DNA of 64,000 bases from Rhodovulum sulfidophilum (GCA_003241785.1 QFPW01000001.1:550339-614338); one strand, 5' to 3'. Shown: positions 1-11,308, counted from the first letter of the stretch. Numbers and translations are program-made. Notes: generated from the letters alone by a model not told the origin.

Positions 1-2612
<2,612 letters not shown>

Positions 2613-2890
2613 GAACCTCAGTCCTCAAATAACCCGGCGCCAGGGCGCCGAATGCGTCAGCCGACCTCTGTTCCCAGCCCACCGAATTGTCATTGCGGGC
2701 AAGCTTGTTCACTGGAAGCGAACCGTCTAAGTCTGCGCCCTGCGCGCGGCCGGACCCCGCTGAACCGGCTAGGGATGTAAGCGGGCCAGCCGTGCCTGTC
2801 AACGGCGCCCCCGGTTCGGGGCGCCCCGCGGATTTCATGTGGAGCCGCTCCGGCGCAGTCCCGGAAGCGTGTCCACCAAGGGAGAAACTA

Positions 2891-3781
2891 ATGCGCAACC
2901 TTCTGATCGCGGGCCTGCTCGCAAGCGTCGCCGTCGTCCCCGCCGCCTGGGCGCAGGACGCCGCCACGCCCGCCCCGGCCCCCGCGCCGGCGGCGGACGC
3001 CAAATACGACGTCGACACCGTCGTCGCGACCGTGAACGGTACCGCGATCACGCTCGGCAATGTCATCGCGATGCGCGAGCGCCTGCCGGCGCAGTACCAG
3101 CAGCTTCCGGACGAGACGCTGCTGACCGGCCTCGTCCAGCAGCTCGCCGACCAGCTCGTGCTGGCCGACAGCCTCTCGACCGATCCGGCGGACGATCCGC
3201 TCGCGGTCAAGCTGCAGCTCCAGAACGACCGCCGCGCCGCGCTCGCCAATATCGTCGCGCAGAAGTACATGAGCGGGCCGGTGGACGACGCCGCGGTGCA
3301 GGCCGCCTATGACGAGCAGGTGAAATCCTTCCAGCCGCAGCCGGAATTCGACGCCTCGCATATCCTCGTGAAGACCGAGGACGAGGCGAAGAAGCTCCTC
3401 GACGAGATCAAGGGCGGCGCCGATTTCGCCGAGACCGCGACCAAGAACTCGACCGACGGCTCGGCCGCGCAGGGCGGCGAGCTCGGCTGGTTCGGCAAGG
3501 GCCAGATGGTGCCCGAGTTCGAGACCGCCGTCGCCGGGATGCAGAAGGGCGAGGTCGCGGGCCCGATCCAGACGCAGTTCGGCTGGCACCTCATCAAGCT
3601 CAACGACACCCGCGAGAGCGCCGCGCCGACCCTCGACGCCGTGCGGCCGCAGATCGAGGAGCAGCTGCGCCAGCAGGCGTTCCAGGCCGAGCTCGAGAAG
3701 CTGCGCACCGCCTCCAAGGTCGAGATCACGGCCTCCGGCGTCCCGGCGGCGGCGATCCGCGACAACGACCTCCTGAACTAA
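2891..3781 (+). CDS. Periplasmic peptidyl-prolyl isomerase, parvulin type
   Basis: 296 residues. An N-terminal Sec signal peptide (MRNLLIAGLLASVAVVPAAWAQ) is followed by an Ala/Pro-rich linker, a SurA-like N-terminal helical region (about residues 40-140) and one parvulin domain (about 150-245). The parvulin domain carries the family blocks ASHILVKTEDEA, GGELGWFGKGQMVPEFE and TQFGWHLIKL. A helical tail follows. Parvulins catalyse cis-trans isomerisation of prolyl bonds and assist folding of exported proteins. The ATG at 2891 was chosen over upstream in-frame codons because it follows a GGAGAA ribosome site and starts exactly at the signal peptide. The gene is divergent from secA and lies 77 bases before argJ. 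The exact substrate range cannot be read from the sequence. Confidence 0.93.
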   Translation: MRNLLIAGLLASVAVVPAAWAQDAATPAPAPAPAADAKYDVDTVVATVNGTAITLGNVIAMRERLPAQYQQLPDETLLTGLVQQLADQLVLADSLSTDPADDPLAVKLQLQNDRRAALANIVAQKYMSGPVDDAAVQAAYDEQVKSFQPQPEFDASHILVKTEDEAKKLLDEIKGGADFAETATKNSTDGSAAQGGELGWFGKGQMVPEFETAVAGMQKGEVAGPIQTQFGWHLIKLNDTRESAAPTLDAVRPQIEEQLRQQAFQAELEKLRTASKVEITASGVPAAAIRDNDLLN

Positions 3782-3858
3782 CGCTTCTGCGTTCTTCCCC
3801 CGGGCGCCGCGCCGGTGTAACCGGCGTCCGGGGTACCCATCCGCCGGAGCGAGCCGAG

Positions 3859-5163
3859 ATGCCGAAGGACAAGAAGAAGAAAAAGAAGAACGCCAAGCCG
3901 GCGGCGCGCGGGCCTCTGGTCTCGCCGCTGGCGCCGGTCAGCGGGTTTCCCGACCTGCCGGTGATCGAGGGCGTGCGCTTCGCCGCCGTGGAGGCGGGCG
4001 TGCGCTACCGCGGCCGGCTCGACGTGATGCTGGCCGAGGTCGCCGAGGGCAGCGCGGTCGCCGGTGTCTTCACCCGCTCCGCCACCCGCTCGGCGCCGGT
4101 CCTCTGGTGCGAGGACAACCTCGCCGCGATCGCCCGCGACGGCGGCGGCGCGAGCGGCTATGCAATCCTCGTCAATTCCGGAAATTCGAACGCCTTCACC
4201 GGCGGGGCCGGCCGCGCGGCGGTCGAGACCACGGTGACCGCGACCGCCGACCTGCTCGGCATCCCCGCGAACCATGTCTTCGTCGCCTCCACCGGGGTGA
4301 TCGGCGAGCCCTTGCCGGCGCAGCGCATCACCGCCAAGCTCGAGGACCTGCGCGACCGGCTCGACCCGACCGGCGCCGGCCTCGCCGCGCGGGCGATCAT
4401 GACGACCGACACCTTCCCGAAGGGCGCCACCGCGCTCATCGATCTCGACGGCGCCGACGTGCGGATCTCCGGCTTCGCCAAGGGCTCGGGCATGATCGCC
4501 CCCGACATGGCGACGATGCTGGTCTTCATCTTCACCGACGCCGCGATCGACCGGGCGCTGCTGCAGGAGATGGTGTCCTCGGCCAACGACGAGACGTTCA
4601 ACTGCATCACCGTCGACGGCGACACCTCGACCTCGGATTCGCTGGTCCTCGCCGCCACCGGCCGCGCGCCGATGGAGAAGATCACCAGCGCCGAGGACCC
4701 GCGGGCGGCGCTGTTCCGCGAGGCGCTGCGGGGCGTGATGCTGGACCTCGCGCATCAGGTGGTGCGCGACGGCGAGGGGGCGACGAAATTCGTCGAGATC
4801 CAGGTCACCGGCGCCGCCTCTGATCAGGCCGCGAAGACCGTCGGCCTCTCGATCGCCAATTCGCCTCTCGTGAAGACCGCGCTCGCCGGCGAGGACCCGA
4901 ACTGGGGCCGCGTCGTGATGGCGGTGGGCAAATCCGGCGCTGAGGCGGATCGCGACAAGCTCTCGATCCGGTTCGGCGACATCCTGGTCGCCGAGAACGG
5001 CTGGGTCAGCCCGAGCTACACCGAATCCGCCGGCGCCGCCTATATGAAGGAGGCCGAGCTCGTGATCGGGGTCGATCTCGGGATCGGCGCGGGGCGGGCC
5101 ACGGTCTGGACCTGCGATCTCACCCACCGCTACATCGAGATCAACGCCGACTACCGCTCGTGA
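3859..5163 (+). CDS. argJ: Bifunctional ornithine/glutamate N-acetyltransferase ArgJ
   Basis: 434 residues. ArgJ transfers the acetyl group from N-acetylornithine to glutamate, closing the cyclic arginine pathway, and many members also use acetyl-CoA. The proenzyme cleaves itself before a threonine. Here the site is the A-T pair in APDMATML, making Thr219 the predicted nucleophile and N terminus of the beta chain. Other family blocks are NSGNSNAFTG, TTDTFPKGA, TVDGDTSTSDS, GEGATKF and GEDPNWGRV. The N terminus carries an unusual lysine run (MPKDKKKKKKN) ahead of the usual start of homology, but the ATG is the only good candidate. The stop overlaps the GTG of mutT by four bases, implying translational coupling. 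Confidence 0.97.
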   Translation: MPKDKKKKKKNAKPAARGPLVSPLAPVSGFPDLPVIEGVRFAAVEAGVRYRGRLDVMLAEVAEGSAVAGVFTRSATRSAPVLWCEDNLAAIARDGGGASGYAILVNSGNSNAFTGGAGRAAVETTVTATADLLGIPANHVFVASTGVIGEPLPAQRITAKLEDLRDRLDPTGAGLAARAIMTTDTFPKGATALIDLDGADVRISGFAKGSGMIAPDMATMLVFIFTDAAIDRALLQEMVSSANDETFNCITVDGDTSTSDSLVLAATGRAPMEKITSAEDPRAALFREALRGVMLDLAHQVVRDGEGATKFVEIQVTGAASDQAAKTVGLSIANSPLVKTALAGEDPNWGRVVMAVGKSGAEADRDKLSIRFGDILVAENGWVSPSYTESAGAAYMKEAELVIGVDLGIGAGRATVWTCDLTHRYIEINADYRS

Positions 5164-5591
5164 CCGCTGCGCCTCCGCCCCCCGAATCACCCCGGCGACT
5201 GATTCTCGTCGTGGCCGCCGCGCTGGTGGATTCGGACGGGAGAGTGCTCATCGCCCAGCGTCCCGAGGGAAAAAACTTGGCGGGGCTGTGGGAATTTCCC
5301 GGCGGAAAGGTCGAAAACGGGGAAACGCCGGAGGCCGCCCTCATCCGTGAGTTGCATGAGGAGCTCGGGATCAACACCTGGGAGAGCTGCCTCGCGCCCC
5401 TGACTTTCGTCAGTTTCGGCTATCCGGACTTTCACTTGCTGATGCCGCTGTTCGTATGCCGCCGCTGGGAAGGGATACCGATCAGCCGCGAACACCATGC
5501 GCTCAAATGGGTATGGGCCCGGGATCTCAGTGATTATCCGATGCCTCCGGCCGATCTTCCGGTCATACCCGTGCTGAGGGACCTACTTTAG
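5160..5591 (+). CDS. mutT: MutT-type Nudix hydrolase, 8-oxo-dGTP diphosphatase
   Basis: 143 residues. The Nudix box (GX5EX7REUXEEXGU) is intact, from GGKVENGE through RELHEELGI, at about residues 44-66. It is preceded by RPEGKNLAGLWEFPGGK, typical of MutT enzymes that hydrolyse 8-oxo-dGTP and prevent A:T to C:G transversions. The C-terminal half has the MutT-like block HHALKWVWARDL. The start is a GTG overlapping the argJ stop; no other start preserves the beginning of the domain. This argJ-mutT arrangement is common in Rhodobacterales. The specific substrate is inferred from the family; some MutT relatives act on other nucleotides. Confidence 0.92.
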   Translation: MTAAPPPPESPRRLILVVAAALVDSDGRVLIAQRPEGKNLAGLWEFPGGKVENGETPEAALIRELHEELGINTWESCLAPLTFVSFGYPDFHLLMPLFVCRRWEGIPISREHHALKWVWARDLSDYPMPPADLPVIPVLRDLL

Positions 5592-5692
5592 GCTATACAA
5601 CCTTGGATGGAATTTTAACGAATTTACCGTGACACTGACGGCGTCTTCCCGTAAGTTTGTTTCAAACAAACAGAGATCCAAGGGTGGAAAAA

Positions 5693-5890
5693 ATGCTGTA
5701 TCAGACGATCCGAGTTTCGAGTTGCGTCTCAATCCAGGGCGAGTTCGTCGAGGCCCTCGCCAATGGCGACGTGCTGGTCCGCGACGGGCGCAAGCTCTAC
5801 CGCGGCCAGCCGATCCGGAAGGGGGACTACCCGTTCCACGCGGCGATGGCGCGTTCGGTCGAGCCAGCCTCGGTGATCGAGGCGATCTGA
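5693..5890 (+). CDS. Conserved-looking small protein of unknown function
   Basis: 65 residues, beginning MLYQTIRVSSCVSIQGEF. The ATG at 5693 follows a purine-rich GGGTGGAAAAA stretch. A TTG 36 bases upstream would extend the frame but lacks such a site. The protein is a compact acidic/basic mix with no signal peptide or membrane segment. A short patch, VLVRDGRKLYRGQPIRKGDYPF, resembles a small beta-rich fold. It stands alone between mutT and hemH and is followed closely by a strong terminator, so it is probably its own transcription unit. Its base usage matches the surrounding genes. I do not recognise a named family. Confidence 0.7.
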   Translation: MLYQTIRVSSCVSIQGEFVEALANGDVLVRDGRKLYRGQPIRKGDYPFHAAMARSVEPASVIEAI

Positions 5891-5919
5891 GGCGAACCCG
5901 TTTCGCCGCGCATCTCCAG

Positions 5920-5954
5920 GGCGGGTCAGGTCACGAACCTGGCCCGCCTTTCGC
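5920..5954 (+). terminator. Rho-independent terminator
   Basis: A 12-bp stem (5920-5931 pairing with 5937-5948, one G-U pair) closes a 5-base loop and runs into a T-rich tract (TTTCGCTTTT). It lies 29 bases after the 65-residue gene and just before the 3' end of the opposing hemH, so it may also serve hemH from the other side. Confidence 0.8.
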
Positions 5955-5981
5955 TTTTCCGGGGCCTCGTCCCCGACCACC

Positions 5982-7043
5982 TCAGAGCCAGCCCGAGAGC
6001 TCCCGTTCGAGGATGGTGGTGATCATCCGCACATGCGCGGCGTCGTCGTTGAGGCAGGGGATGTAGGTGAAGCTCTCCCCGCCCGCCGCCTCGAAGGCGT
6101 GGCGGATCTCGCCCTGGACCTCCTCGAGCGTCTCGACGCAATCGGCGGAGAAGGCCGGCGCCATCACCGCGATCCGCTTCTTGCCGGCCTGGGCCAGCCG
6201 CGCGACCTCCTCGACCGTATAGGGTTTCAGCCATTCCTCGGGGCCGAAGCGCGACTGGAACGTGACGACCACCTCCTCGGGCGCGAAGCCCAGCCGCGCG
6301 CGCAGCAGCCGCGTCGTCGCGCGGCACTGGCAGTGGTACGGGTCGCCCTCGGCGAGATAGCGCTCCGGCATGCCGTGGTAGCTCATCACGAGCAGGTCGG
6401 GCCGGTGGTCGAGCGCGGCATAGGCGCGCTCCACCGAGGCCGCCAGCGCCTCGATATAGAGCGGATCGTCGTAATAGGCCGGCACGGTGCGGAAGGCGGG
6501 CTGCCAGCGCTGCTTCATTAGCGCGCGGAACGCCTGGTCGTTCGCGGTGGCCGTGGTCGGCGCGGCGTATTGCGGATAGAGCGGGAAGAAGACGATCCGG
6601 TCGCAGCCCTGCTCGACCAGCTTTGTGATCACCGATTCCGTCGAGGGATTGCCGTAGCGCATCGCGAAGTCGACGCGGATCCGGTCGCCATGCGCGGCGG
6701 CGAGCGCGGCGGCGACCTGCTCGGTCTGCGATTTGGTGATGGTCAGGAGCGGGCTCTCGTTCCGCTCCTTGTCCCAGATGCTCTCGTAGTTCTTGCCGGA
6801 GGAGAACGGCCGCCGGCTGAGGATGACGAGCTGTAAGAGGGGCTGCCATTTCCAGCGCGGGTAGTCGATCACCCGCTCGTCGGACAGGAACTCGTTCAGG
6901 TAGCGGCGCATCGACCAGTAATCGGTCGCGTCGGGCGTCCCGAGATTGGCGAGGACGACGCCGATCCGCGCCGGGGGCACGGCGGGATGGTCGGGGGGTG
7001 CGAAGGCGAGGCGCCCTTCGCCGGGCTCGCGGGTCTCTGTCAT
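5982..7043 (-). CDS. hemH: Ferrochelatase
   Basis: 353 residues. HemH inserts ferrous iron into protoporphyrin IX, the last step of protoheme synthesis. Visible family blocks are VVLANLGTPD at the N terminus, the catalytic histidine in MSYHGMPERYL, the SRFGPEEWLKPYT region and the conserved glutamate in APAFSADCVETLEE. The start ATG has GGAGG five bases upstream. It lies 56 bases downstream of a methyltransferase gene on the same strand and may be co-transcribed with it. It is one of four heme-pathway genes in this window (with hemA, hemC and hemE). Confidence 0.96.
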   Translation of the reverse strand: MTETREPGEGRLAFAPPDHPAVPPARIGVVLANLGTPDATDYWSMRRYLNEFLSDERVIDYPRWKWQPLLQLVILSRRPFSSGKNYESIWDKERNESPLLTITKSQTEQVAAALAAAHGDRIRVDFAMRYGNPSTESVITKLVEQGCDRIVFFPLYPQYAAPTTATANDQAFRALMKQRWQPAFRTVPAYYDDPLYIEALAASVERAYAALDHRPDLLVMSYHGMPERYLAEGDPYHCQCRATTRLLRARLGFAPEEVVVTFQSRFGPEEWLKPYTVEEVARLAQAGKKRIAVMAPAFSADCVETLEEVQGEIRHAFEAAGGESFTYIPCLNDDAAHVRMITTILERELSGWL

Positions 7044-7099
7044 GGCGTCCTCCTATCGGCGGGCGCCCTGGCCCACAATCTGCCCGCTGGTCGCATCGC

Positions 7100-7951
7100 T
7101 CAGCCGGGCTTTCCCGCGCGCTCGCCCGCCCCGATCTCCTCGGCGCCGAGCGCGTCGGCGAGCCGCGCCGCGGCCGAGCCGGGGCGCAGCGGCTTCTGCT
7201 GGTTGGGCGCGGGCGCCCAGCCGGTGAGATAGACGATCTCGAAGGTCGCGCCCACCCGGCCCACGCCGTCGTCGAAACGCTCGGCGTAGATCTCGGCCGC
7301 GCGCGCGAAAAGCGCCCTGGTCGCCGGCCGGCGCGTCCGGTCGGCCAGCACGTTGGTCTCGGCCATCGCGCGAAGGTCGCGGATCAGGTGGAACATGGTC
7401 TGGTAGCTGACCGCCTGCCGCGCCGAATCCGCGACCGGAAGCGCCAGGCCCGCGCGCTGCAGCAGGCCGCCGAGGTCGCGGATCTCGCCCATCGGCGCCA
7501 CCCGCGGGCTGAGGCCGCCGAGGATCTCGGTCTCGGCCGCCGCCAGCGCCTGGCGCAGCTCCCAGAGCGTGTCGCCGGCGAAGAGCGCGGCGATGAAGAG
7601 CCCGTCGGGGCGCAGCGCCCGGCGCGCCTGGGCGATCTGGCCCACCGGATCGTTGGCCCAGTGCAGCGCCAGCGCGTGCACGACGAGATCGGCCTCGCCC
7701 TCGGCGAGATCGAGCGTCTCGGCGTCGGGCAGCAGCCGGGCCCCGGGCAGGCCGATCGCCTCGGCGAAGAGCGCGCCGCGCGGGCCGATCACCACCGGCG
7801 CCTGAAAGCGCCTGTTAACCTCGCTCAGCCTTTCTGCGATCTCGGCCGCCGCGATCTCGCGCAGGAAATCGGCGGGCGCGCCCCGGGCGTCGGCGCGGGC
7901 GCGGCGCTGGGCGAGCAGGGCGGGGTCGAACAGGGCTGGGGGCGCGGACAT
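7100..7951 (-). CDS. SAM-dependent methyltransferase (BioC/NDUFAF5-like)
   Basis: 283 residues, starting MSAPPALFDPALLAQRRARA. The ATG at 7951 was preferred over a longer in-frame extension to 8059, which would overlap comF antisense and has no homology-like content. The DPALLAQRRARA opening, the AEADLVVHALALHWANDPVGQ-like motif after the glycine-rich loop, and the C-terminal FEIVYLTGWAP block are typical of the class I methyltransferases related to mitochondrial NDUFAF5 and bacterial BioC. The substrate cannot be read from sequence. It is divergent from comF with only 49 bases between starts, a pairing that recurs in Rhodobacterales. Confidence 0.85.
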   Translation of the reverse strand: MSAPPALFDPALLAQRRARADARGAPADFLREIAAAEIAERLSEVNRRFQAPVVIGPRGALFAEAIGLPGARLLPDAETLDLAEGEADLVVHALALHWANDPVGQIAQARRALRPDGLFIAALFAGDTLWELRQALAAAETEILGGLSPRVAPMGEIRDLGGLLQRAGLALPVADSARQAVSYQTMFHLIRDLRAMAETNVLADRTRRPATRALFARAAEIYAERFDDGVGRVGATFEIVYLTGWAPAPNQQKPLRPGSAAARLADALGAEEIGAGERAGKPG

Positions 7952-8000
7952 GGGCTTTCCTCGGGCAAGCGGGACATAGGCGAGACGGAGGCGGATTTCC

Positions 8001-8795
8001 ATGGTGGACGTGAAAGGCGCCGGCGCCGCGCCGCTGCGAAGCCTCGGGGCCGCGCTCATCGACCTTCTCTACCCGCCGCGCTGCCTCGCCTGCGGCGGCA
8101 TGACCGACGGCGCGCGGGGCCTCTGCGGCCCCTGCTGGCGCGACACGCATTTCATCACCGGGGCCGCCTGCCTCTCCTGCGGCGCGCCGCTCACCGGCGC
8201 CGCGACCGGGCTCGTGGCGCTCGGCGCCGACGGGGCGGATATCTGCGACGGCTGCCGCCGCCATCCGCCGGCCTGGGACCGGGGCGCCGCCGCGGTGCTC
8301 TACACCGGCGCCGCGCGGCGCGCGGTGCTGGCCTTCAAGCATGGCGACCGGCTCGACATGCGCGACGCGCTGGCGGGCTGGATGGCGCAGGCGGGCCGGC
8401 CGCTCTTCGCCAGCGCCGATCTCATCGCCCCGGTGCCGCTGCACTGGCGGCGGCTCCTGACGCGGAAGTACAACCAGTCCGCCGAGCTCGCCCGCGCGCT
8501 GGCGCGCCACGCCGATCGTCCGGCGGTGCTCGACCTGCTGACGCGCCAGCGCGCGACCCGGCCGCAGGAGGCGATGGACCGGCGCGCCCGCGCGCGCAAT
8601 CAGGCCGGCGCCTTCGCCGTCCCCCCGCGCCACGCCGCGCGCATCGCGGGCAAGGGCGTGCTTCTCGTCGACGACGTGCTGACCTCGGGGGCCACGCTCT
8701 CGGCCTGCGCCGAGGCGCTGCGCGTCGCCGGGGCGGCGCGGATCGACGTTCTGGTCCTGGCCCGCGTTGCTTTCGCCGACGGCGGGAATATATAG
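8001..8795 (+). CDS. comF: ComF family protein (double zinc ribbon plus phosphoribosyltransferase fold)
   Basis: 264 residues. The N terminus holds a ComF zinc-ribbon region with cysteines at CLACGG, CGPCW, CLSCG and CDGCR. The C-terminal half is a phosphoribosyltransferase-like domain with the PRPP loop VLLVDDVLTSGAT and the upstream APVPLHWRRLLTRKYNQS block typical of ComF/GntX proteins. In naturally competent bacteria ComF acts with ComFA in DNA uptake; in Rhodobacterales relatives a role in gene-transfer-agent uptake has been reported. A GGAGG ribosome site precedes the ATG by nine bases. grxC follows 38 bases downstream. Confidence 0.9.
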   Translation: MVDVKGAGAAPLRSLGAALIDLLYPPRCLACGGMTDGARGLCGPCWRDTHFITGAACLSCGAPLTGAATGLVALGADGADICDGCRRHPPAWDRGAAAVLYTGAARRAVLAFKHGDRLDMRDALAGWMAQAGRPLFASADLIAPVPLHWRRLLTRKYNQSAELARALARHADRPAVLDLLTRQRATRPQEAMDRRARARNQAGAFAVPPRHAARIAGKGVLLVDDVLTSGATLSACAEALRVAGAARIDVLVLARVAFADGGNI

Positions 8796-8833
8796 TTTCC
8801 GTGAACGTCACCCGCCCGCGGGAAACCAGAGAC

Positions 8834-9094
8834 ATGCCCCCGATCACCCTCTACACCACCCCGACCTGCGGCTATTGCATGGCCGCGAAGCGCCTGCTCG
8901 CGAGCAAGGGCGCGCCCTATCAGGAAATCAACGTCGCCGCCGAGCCGGAGCGCCGGGTCGAGATGATCCAGCGCGCCAACGGCCGCCGGACGGTGCCGCA
9001 GATCTTCATCGCCGAGCGCCATATCGGCGGGTTCGACGACCTCAACGCTCTCGACCGCGCCGGCGGGCTCGACCCGCTGCTCGCGACCGGCTGA
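8834..9094 (+). CDS. grxC: Glutaredoxin 3
   Basis: 86 residues. A single thioredoxin-fold domain with a dithiol active site in TPTCGYCMAAK, the cis-proline region RRTVPQIFI and the glutathione-binding HIGGFDDL. It reduces protein disulfides and glutathione mixed disulfides in the cytoplasm. Length and motifs match GrxC exactly. It sits between comF and the nitrilase gene (seven bases to the latter), giving an apparent comF-grxC-nit-marR operon. A longer reading frame upstream overlaps comF and is not used. Confidence 0.95.
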   Translation: MPPITLYTTPTCGYCMAAKRLLASKGAPYQEINVAAEPERRVEMIQRANGRRTVPQIFIAERHIGGFDDLNALDRAGGLDPLLATG

Positions 9095-9101
9095 GGAGGG
9101 C

Positions 9102-9965
9102 ATGATGCGCGTCGCCCTGGTCCAGCTCTGCTCCGGCGACGATCCCGCCGCCAACCTGCCCGTCACCGAGCGGCTGGTGCGCGAGGCGGCCGCCGGGGGC
9201 GCCGCGCTCGTCGTGACGCCGGAGGTGACCAATATCGTCTCCTCGAGCCGGGCGCGGCAGAAGGCGATGCTCCACCACGAGGAGGAGGACACGACGCTGG
9301 CGCGGCTGTCCGCCGTCGCGGGCGAGCTCGGGATCTGGCTGGTGATCGGCAGCCTCGCGATCCTGACGCATGACGCGGACGGGCGTTTCGCCAACCGCTC
9401 CTTCCTGATCGCGCCGGACGGCTCGATCGCCGCGCGCTACGACAAGATCCACATGTTCGACGTGGCGCTCGAAAAGGGCGAATCCTATCGCGAATCCGCC
9501 GGTTTCCGGCCCGGGACCCGGGCGGTGATCGCCGACCTGCCCGGCGCGCGGCTCGGCCTCACGATCTGCTACGACATGCGTTTCGCGGCGCTCTACCGCG
9601 CGCTCGGCCAGGCGGGCGCCGACATCATCACCGTCCCGGCCGCCTTCACCGTGCCGACGGGCCGCGCGCACTGGCAGACGCTGCTGCGCGCCCGGGCGAT
9701 CGAGACCGGCTGCTTCGTGCTCGCCGCCGCGCAGTCCGGCCACCACGCGACGACGGAGGGGCCGGAGCGGCGCACCTATGGCCACAGCCTGATCGTCGGG
9801 CCCTGGGGCGAGATCCTCGCCGAGGCGCCGGACGGGCCGGGCGTGATCTTCGCCGATCTCGACCTCTCCGAGGTCGCGAAGGTGCGCGCGATGGTGCCGC
9901 AGCTCGGCCACGACCGCGCCTTCGACCTTCCCGCCCCCGCTCCGGCGGAGGCCGCCGCTTCGTGA
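9102..9965 (+). CDS. Carbon-nitrogen hydrolase, Nit2/deaminated-glutathione amidase-like
   Basis: 287 residues. A nitrilase-superfamily amidase with the catalytic triad visible as Glu in VVTPEVTN, Lys in RYDKIHMFD and Cys in LTICYDMRFAALYR. The motifs are those of the Nit1/Nit2 branch, whose members hydrolyse deaminated glutathione or omega-amides of alpha-keto acids as metabolite repair. Position directly after a glutaredoxin gene fits a glutathione-related role, but that is inference. The start is one of two adjacent ATG codons. The stop codon TGA overlaps the ATG of the MarR gene by one base. Confidence 0.9.
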   Translation: MMRVALVQLCSGDDPAANLPVTERLVREAAAGGAALVVTPEVTNIVSSSRARQKAMLHHEEEDTTLARLSAVAGELGIWLVIGSLAILTHDADGRFANRSFLIAPDGSIAARYDKIHMFDVALEKGESYRESAGFRPGTRAVIADLPGARLGLTICYDMRFAALYRALGQAGADIITVPAAFTVPTGRAHWQTLLRARAIETGCFVLAAAQSGHHATTEGPERRTYGHSLIVGPWGEILAEAPDGPGVIFADLDLSEVAKVRAMVPQLGHDRAFDLPAPAPAEAAAS

Positions 9966-10438
9966 TGCGGCCGCGCCGCGCCCCGCTCGAGCCGCCGGGC
10001 GATCCGATGGTGATCGTCTTCTTCAGCGAGATCGTGATGATCGAGCAGCTCGCCCGCGGCCGCCTGCAGCGCGCGCTGCCGCGGGGGATGGAGCTCTCGC
10101 ATTTCATGGTGCTGAACCACTTCGCCCGTCTCGGCGGCGAGAAGACCCCGGCGCAGCTCGCGCGGGTGTTCCACGTCACCAAGGGGGCGATGACCAACAC
10201 GCTGCGCAAGCTCGACGCGGCGGGCTACGTCCATATCCGTCCGGACTGGGACGACGCGCGGCGCAAATGGGTGAGCCTCAGCCCGGCCGGGCAGGGCGCG
10301 CGCGACCTGGCGGTGGTCGCGATGGCGCCGGTCTTCGACGACCTGCTCGCCGAGCTCGGCATCCAGCGGCTGCGCGACGCGCTGCCGACGCTGCGGGCCA
10401 TCCGCGCCGTGCTCGGCGCGGATGATCCTTCGGCCTGA
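9965..10438 (+). CDS. MarR family transcriptional regulator
   Basis: 157 residues. A winged helix-turn-helix protein: helical dimerisation segments flank the DNA-binding core, visible as TPAQLARVFHVTKGAMTNTLRKLDAAGYVHIR followed by the wing PDWDDARRKWVSLSPAG. The ATG at 9965 overlaps the nitrilase stop; a GTG three bases upstream is also possible. MarR proteins usually repress nearby genes and release DNA on binding small phenolic or oxidised ligands. It is the last gene of the comF-grxC-nit series and lies about 0.9 kb before an RND efflux operon, but nothing shows that it controls that operon. Confidence 0.88.
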   Translation: MRPRRAPLEPPGDPMVIVFFSEIVMIEQLARGRLQRALPRGMELSHFMVLNHFARLGGEKTPAQLARVFHVTKGAMTNTLRKLDAAGYVHIRPDWDDARRKWVSLSPAGQGARDLAVVAMAPVFDDLLAELGIQRLRDALPTLRAIRAVLGADDPSA

Positions 10439-10480
10439 GCGCCGTCCCGGAGGACGGCGCTTCGATCGACGGCGTGGGGC

Positions 10481-11032
10481 TCAGCCCTCGGTCACGCTGA
10501 CCGCGACCGCCTCGGTCATCGAGACGAGCACGCGGCTGCCGGGCGCGGTGCGCTCGGCGAAGGTGCGCAGCTCCGGCGGCACGGTGGCGCGATGCACCAC
10601 GCCGTCGTCGGTGCGGAAGGTCGCGAAGCCCGAATTGGCGTCATAGGAAATCACGGTCACCACGACGTCGGTCGCGACCGCGGCGCCGCCGCCCGGCCGG
10701 GCGCCCTGGGGCGCGCGGGCCGCCGCGGCGACGGTCCCCTGCGGCGCGTCCGGCGCGGCCATGCTCAGCACGACCGAATCGTGATAGGCCACGGTGACCG
10801 TGTCGCCGGCCTCGACCTGCGCGAGGTTGCGCACCTCCGGGCCGGCGACGAAGGCGACCCGGCCGCCGTCCGGCCCGACCAGCACCAGATGGCGCGTGGC
10901 CTGATCGACCGATTCGACCGTGGCCTGCAGCGCCACGGTGTCGCCGGACGCGGCCGTGCGCTCGGTCGTCATGCCCGAGCACCCCGCCAGAAACAGGGCC
11001 GCGACCCCGGTCAGCGTTAGAACCTTCCGCAT
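10481..11032 (-). CDS. Putative lipoprotein
   Basis: 183 residues. A signal sequence MRKVLTLTGVAALFLAGC ends in a canonical lipobox (LAGC), predicting lipid attachment at Cys18. The mature part is beta-rich with two halves, one around VESVDQATRHLVLVGPDG and one around VISYDANSGFATFRTDDG. They have the look of a duplicated small OB-like or barrel fold, separated by an Ala/Gly/Pro-rich linker. No catalytic motif is seen. It is divergent from the RND operon with a 276-base intergenic region. Function unknown. Confidence 0.75.
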   Translation of the reverse strand: MRKVLTLTGVAALFLAGCSGMTTERTAASGDTVALQATVESVDQATRHLVLVGPDGGRVAFVAGPEVRNLAQVEAGDTVTVAYHDSVVLSMAAPDAPQGTVAAAARAPQGARPGGGAAVATDVVVTVISYDANSGFATFRTDDGVVHRATVPPELRTFAERTAPGSRVLVSMTEAVAVSVTEG

Positions 11033-11195
11033 CGTTTCCTCCTCCTCGATACGCGAGGCGAGTGTTAGGCCGCGCCTCCGCCCGGATCAACCGGCACGTC
11101 GGCCCGCGCGCCCGCGCCGCGTCGGGCGCGGGCGCGCGGTGATGCCCAACTCTTGACCGGACGCGGGAAAGCGCGCAGGAATCGCTGCCAAATTC

Positions 11196-11218
11196 GGGGC
11201 TGGGGCGAGTTCAGCCCC
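11196..11218. promoter_or_regulatory. Inverted repeat upstream of the RND operon
   Basis: GGGGCTG (11196-11202) and CAGCCCC (11212-11218) form perfect 7-base arms around nine bases, about 90 bases before the start of the RND adaptor gene in a divergent promoter region. It could be an operator or a leader hairpin. No consensus is known to me. Confidence 0.3.
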
Positions 11219-11308
11219 TGGTGGAGCAGACCCTCCGCGTCCCGCGTCTGGCCGGGCCCCCCTGCGGTCCCGGTGGCGGCGTGTTTGAACGGGGATGGTG
11301 GGGTTCGG

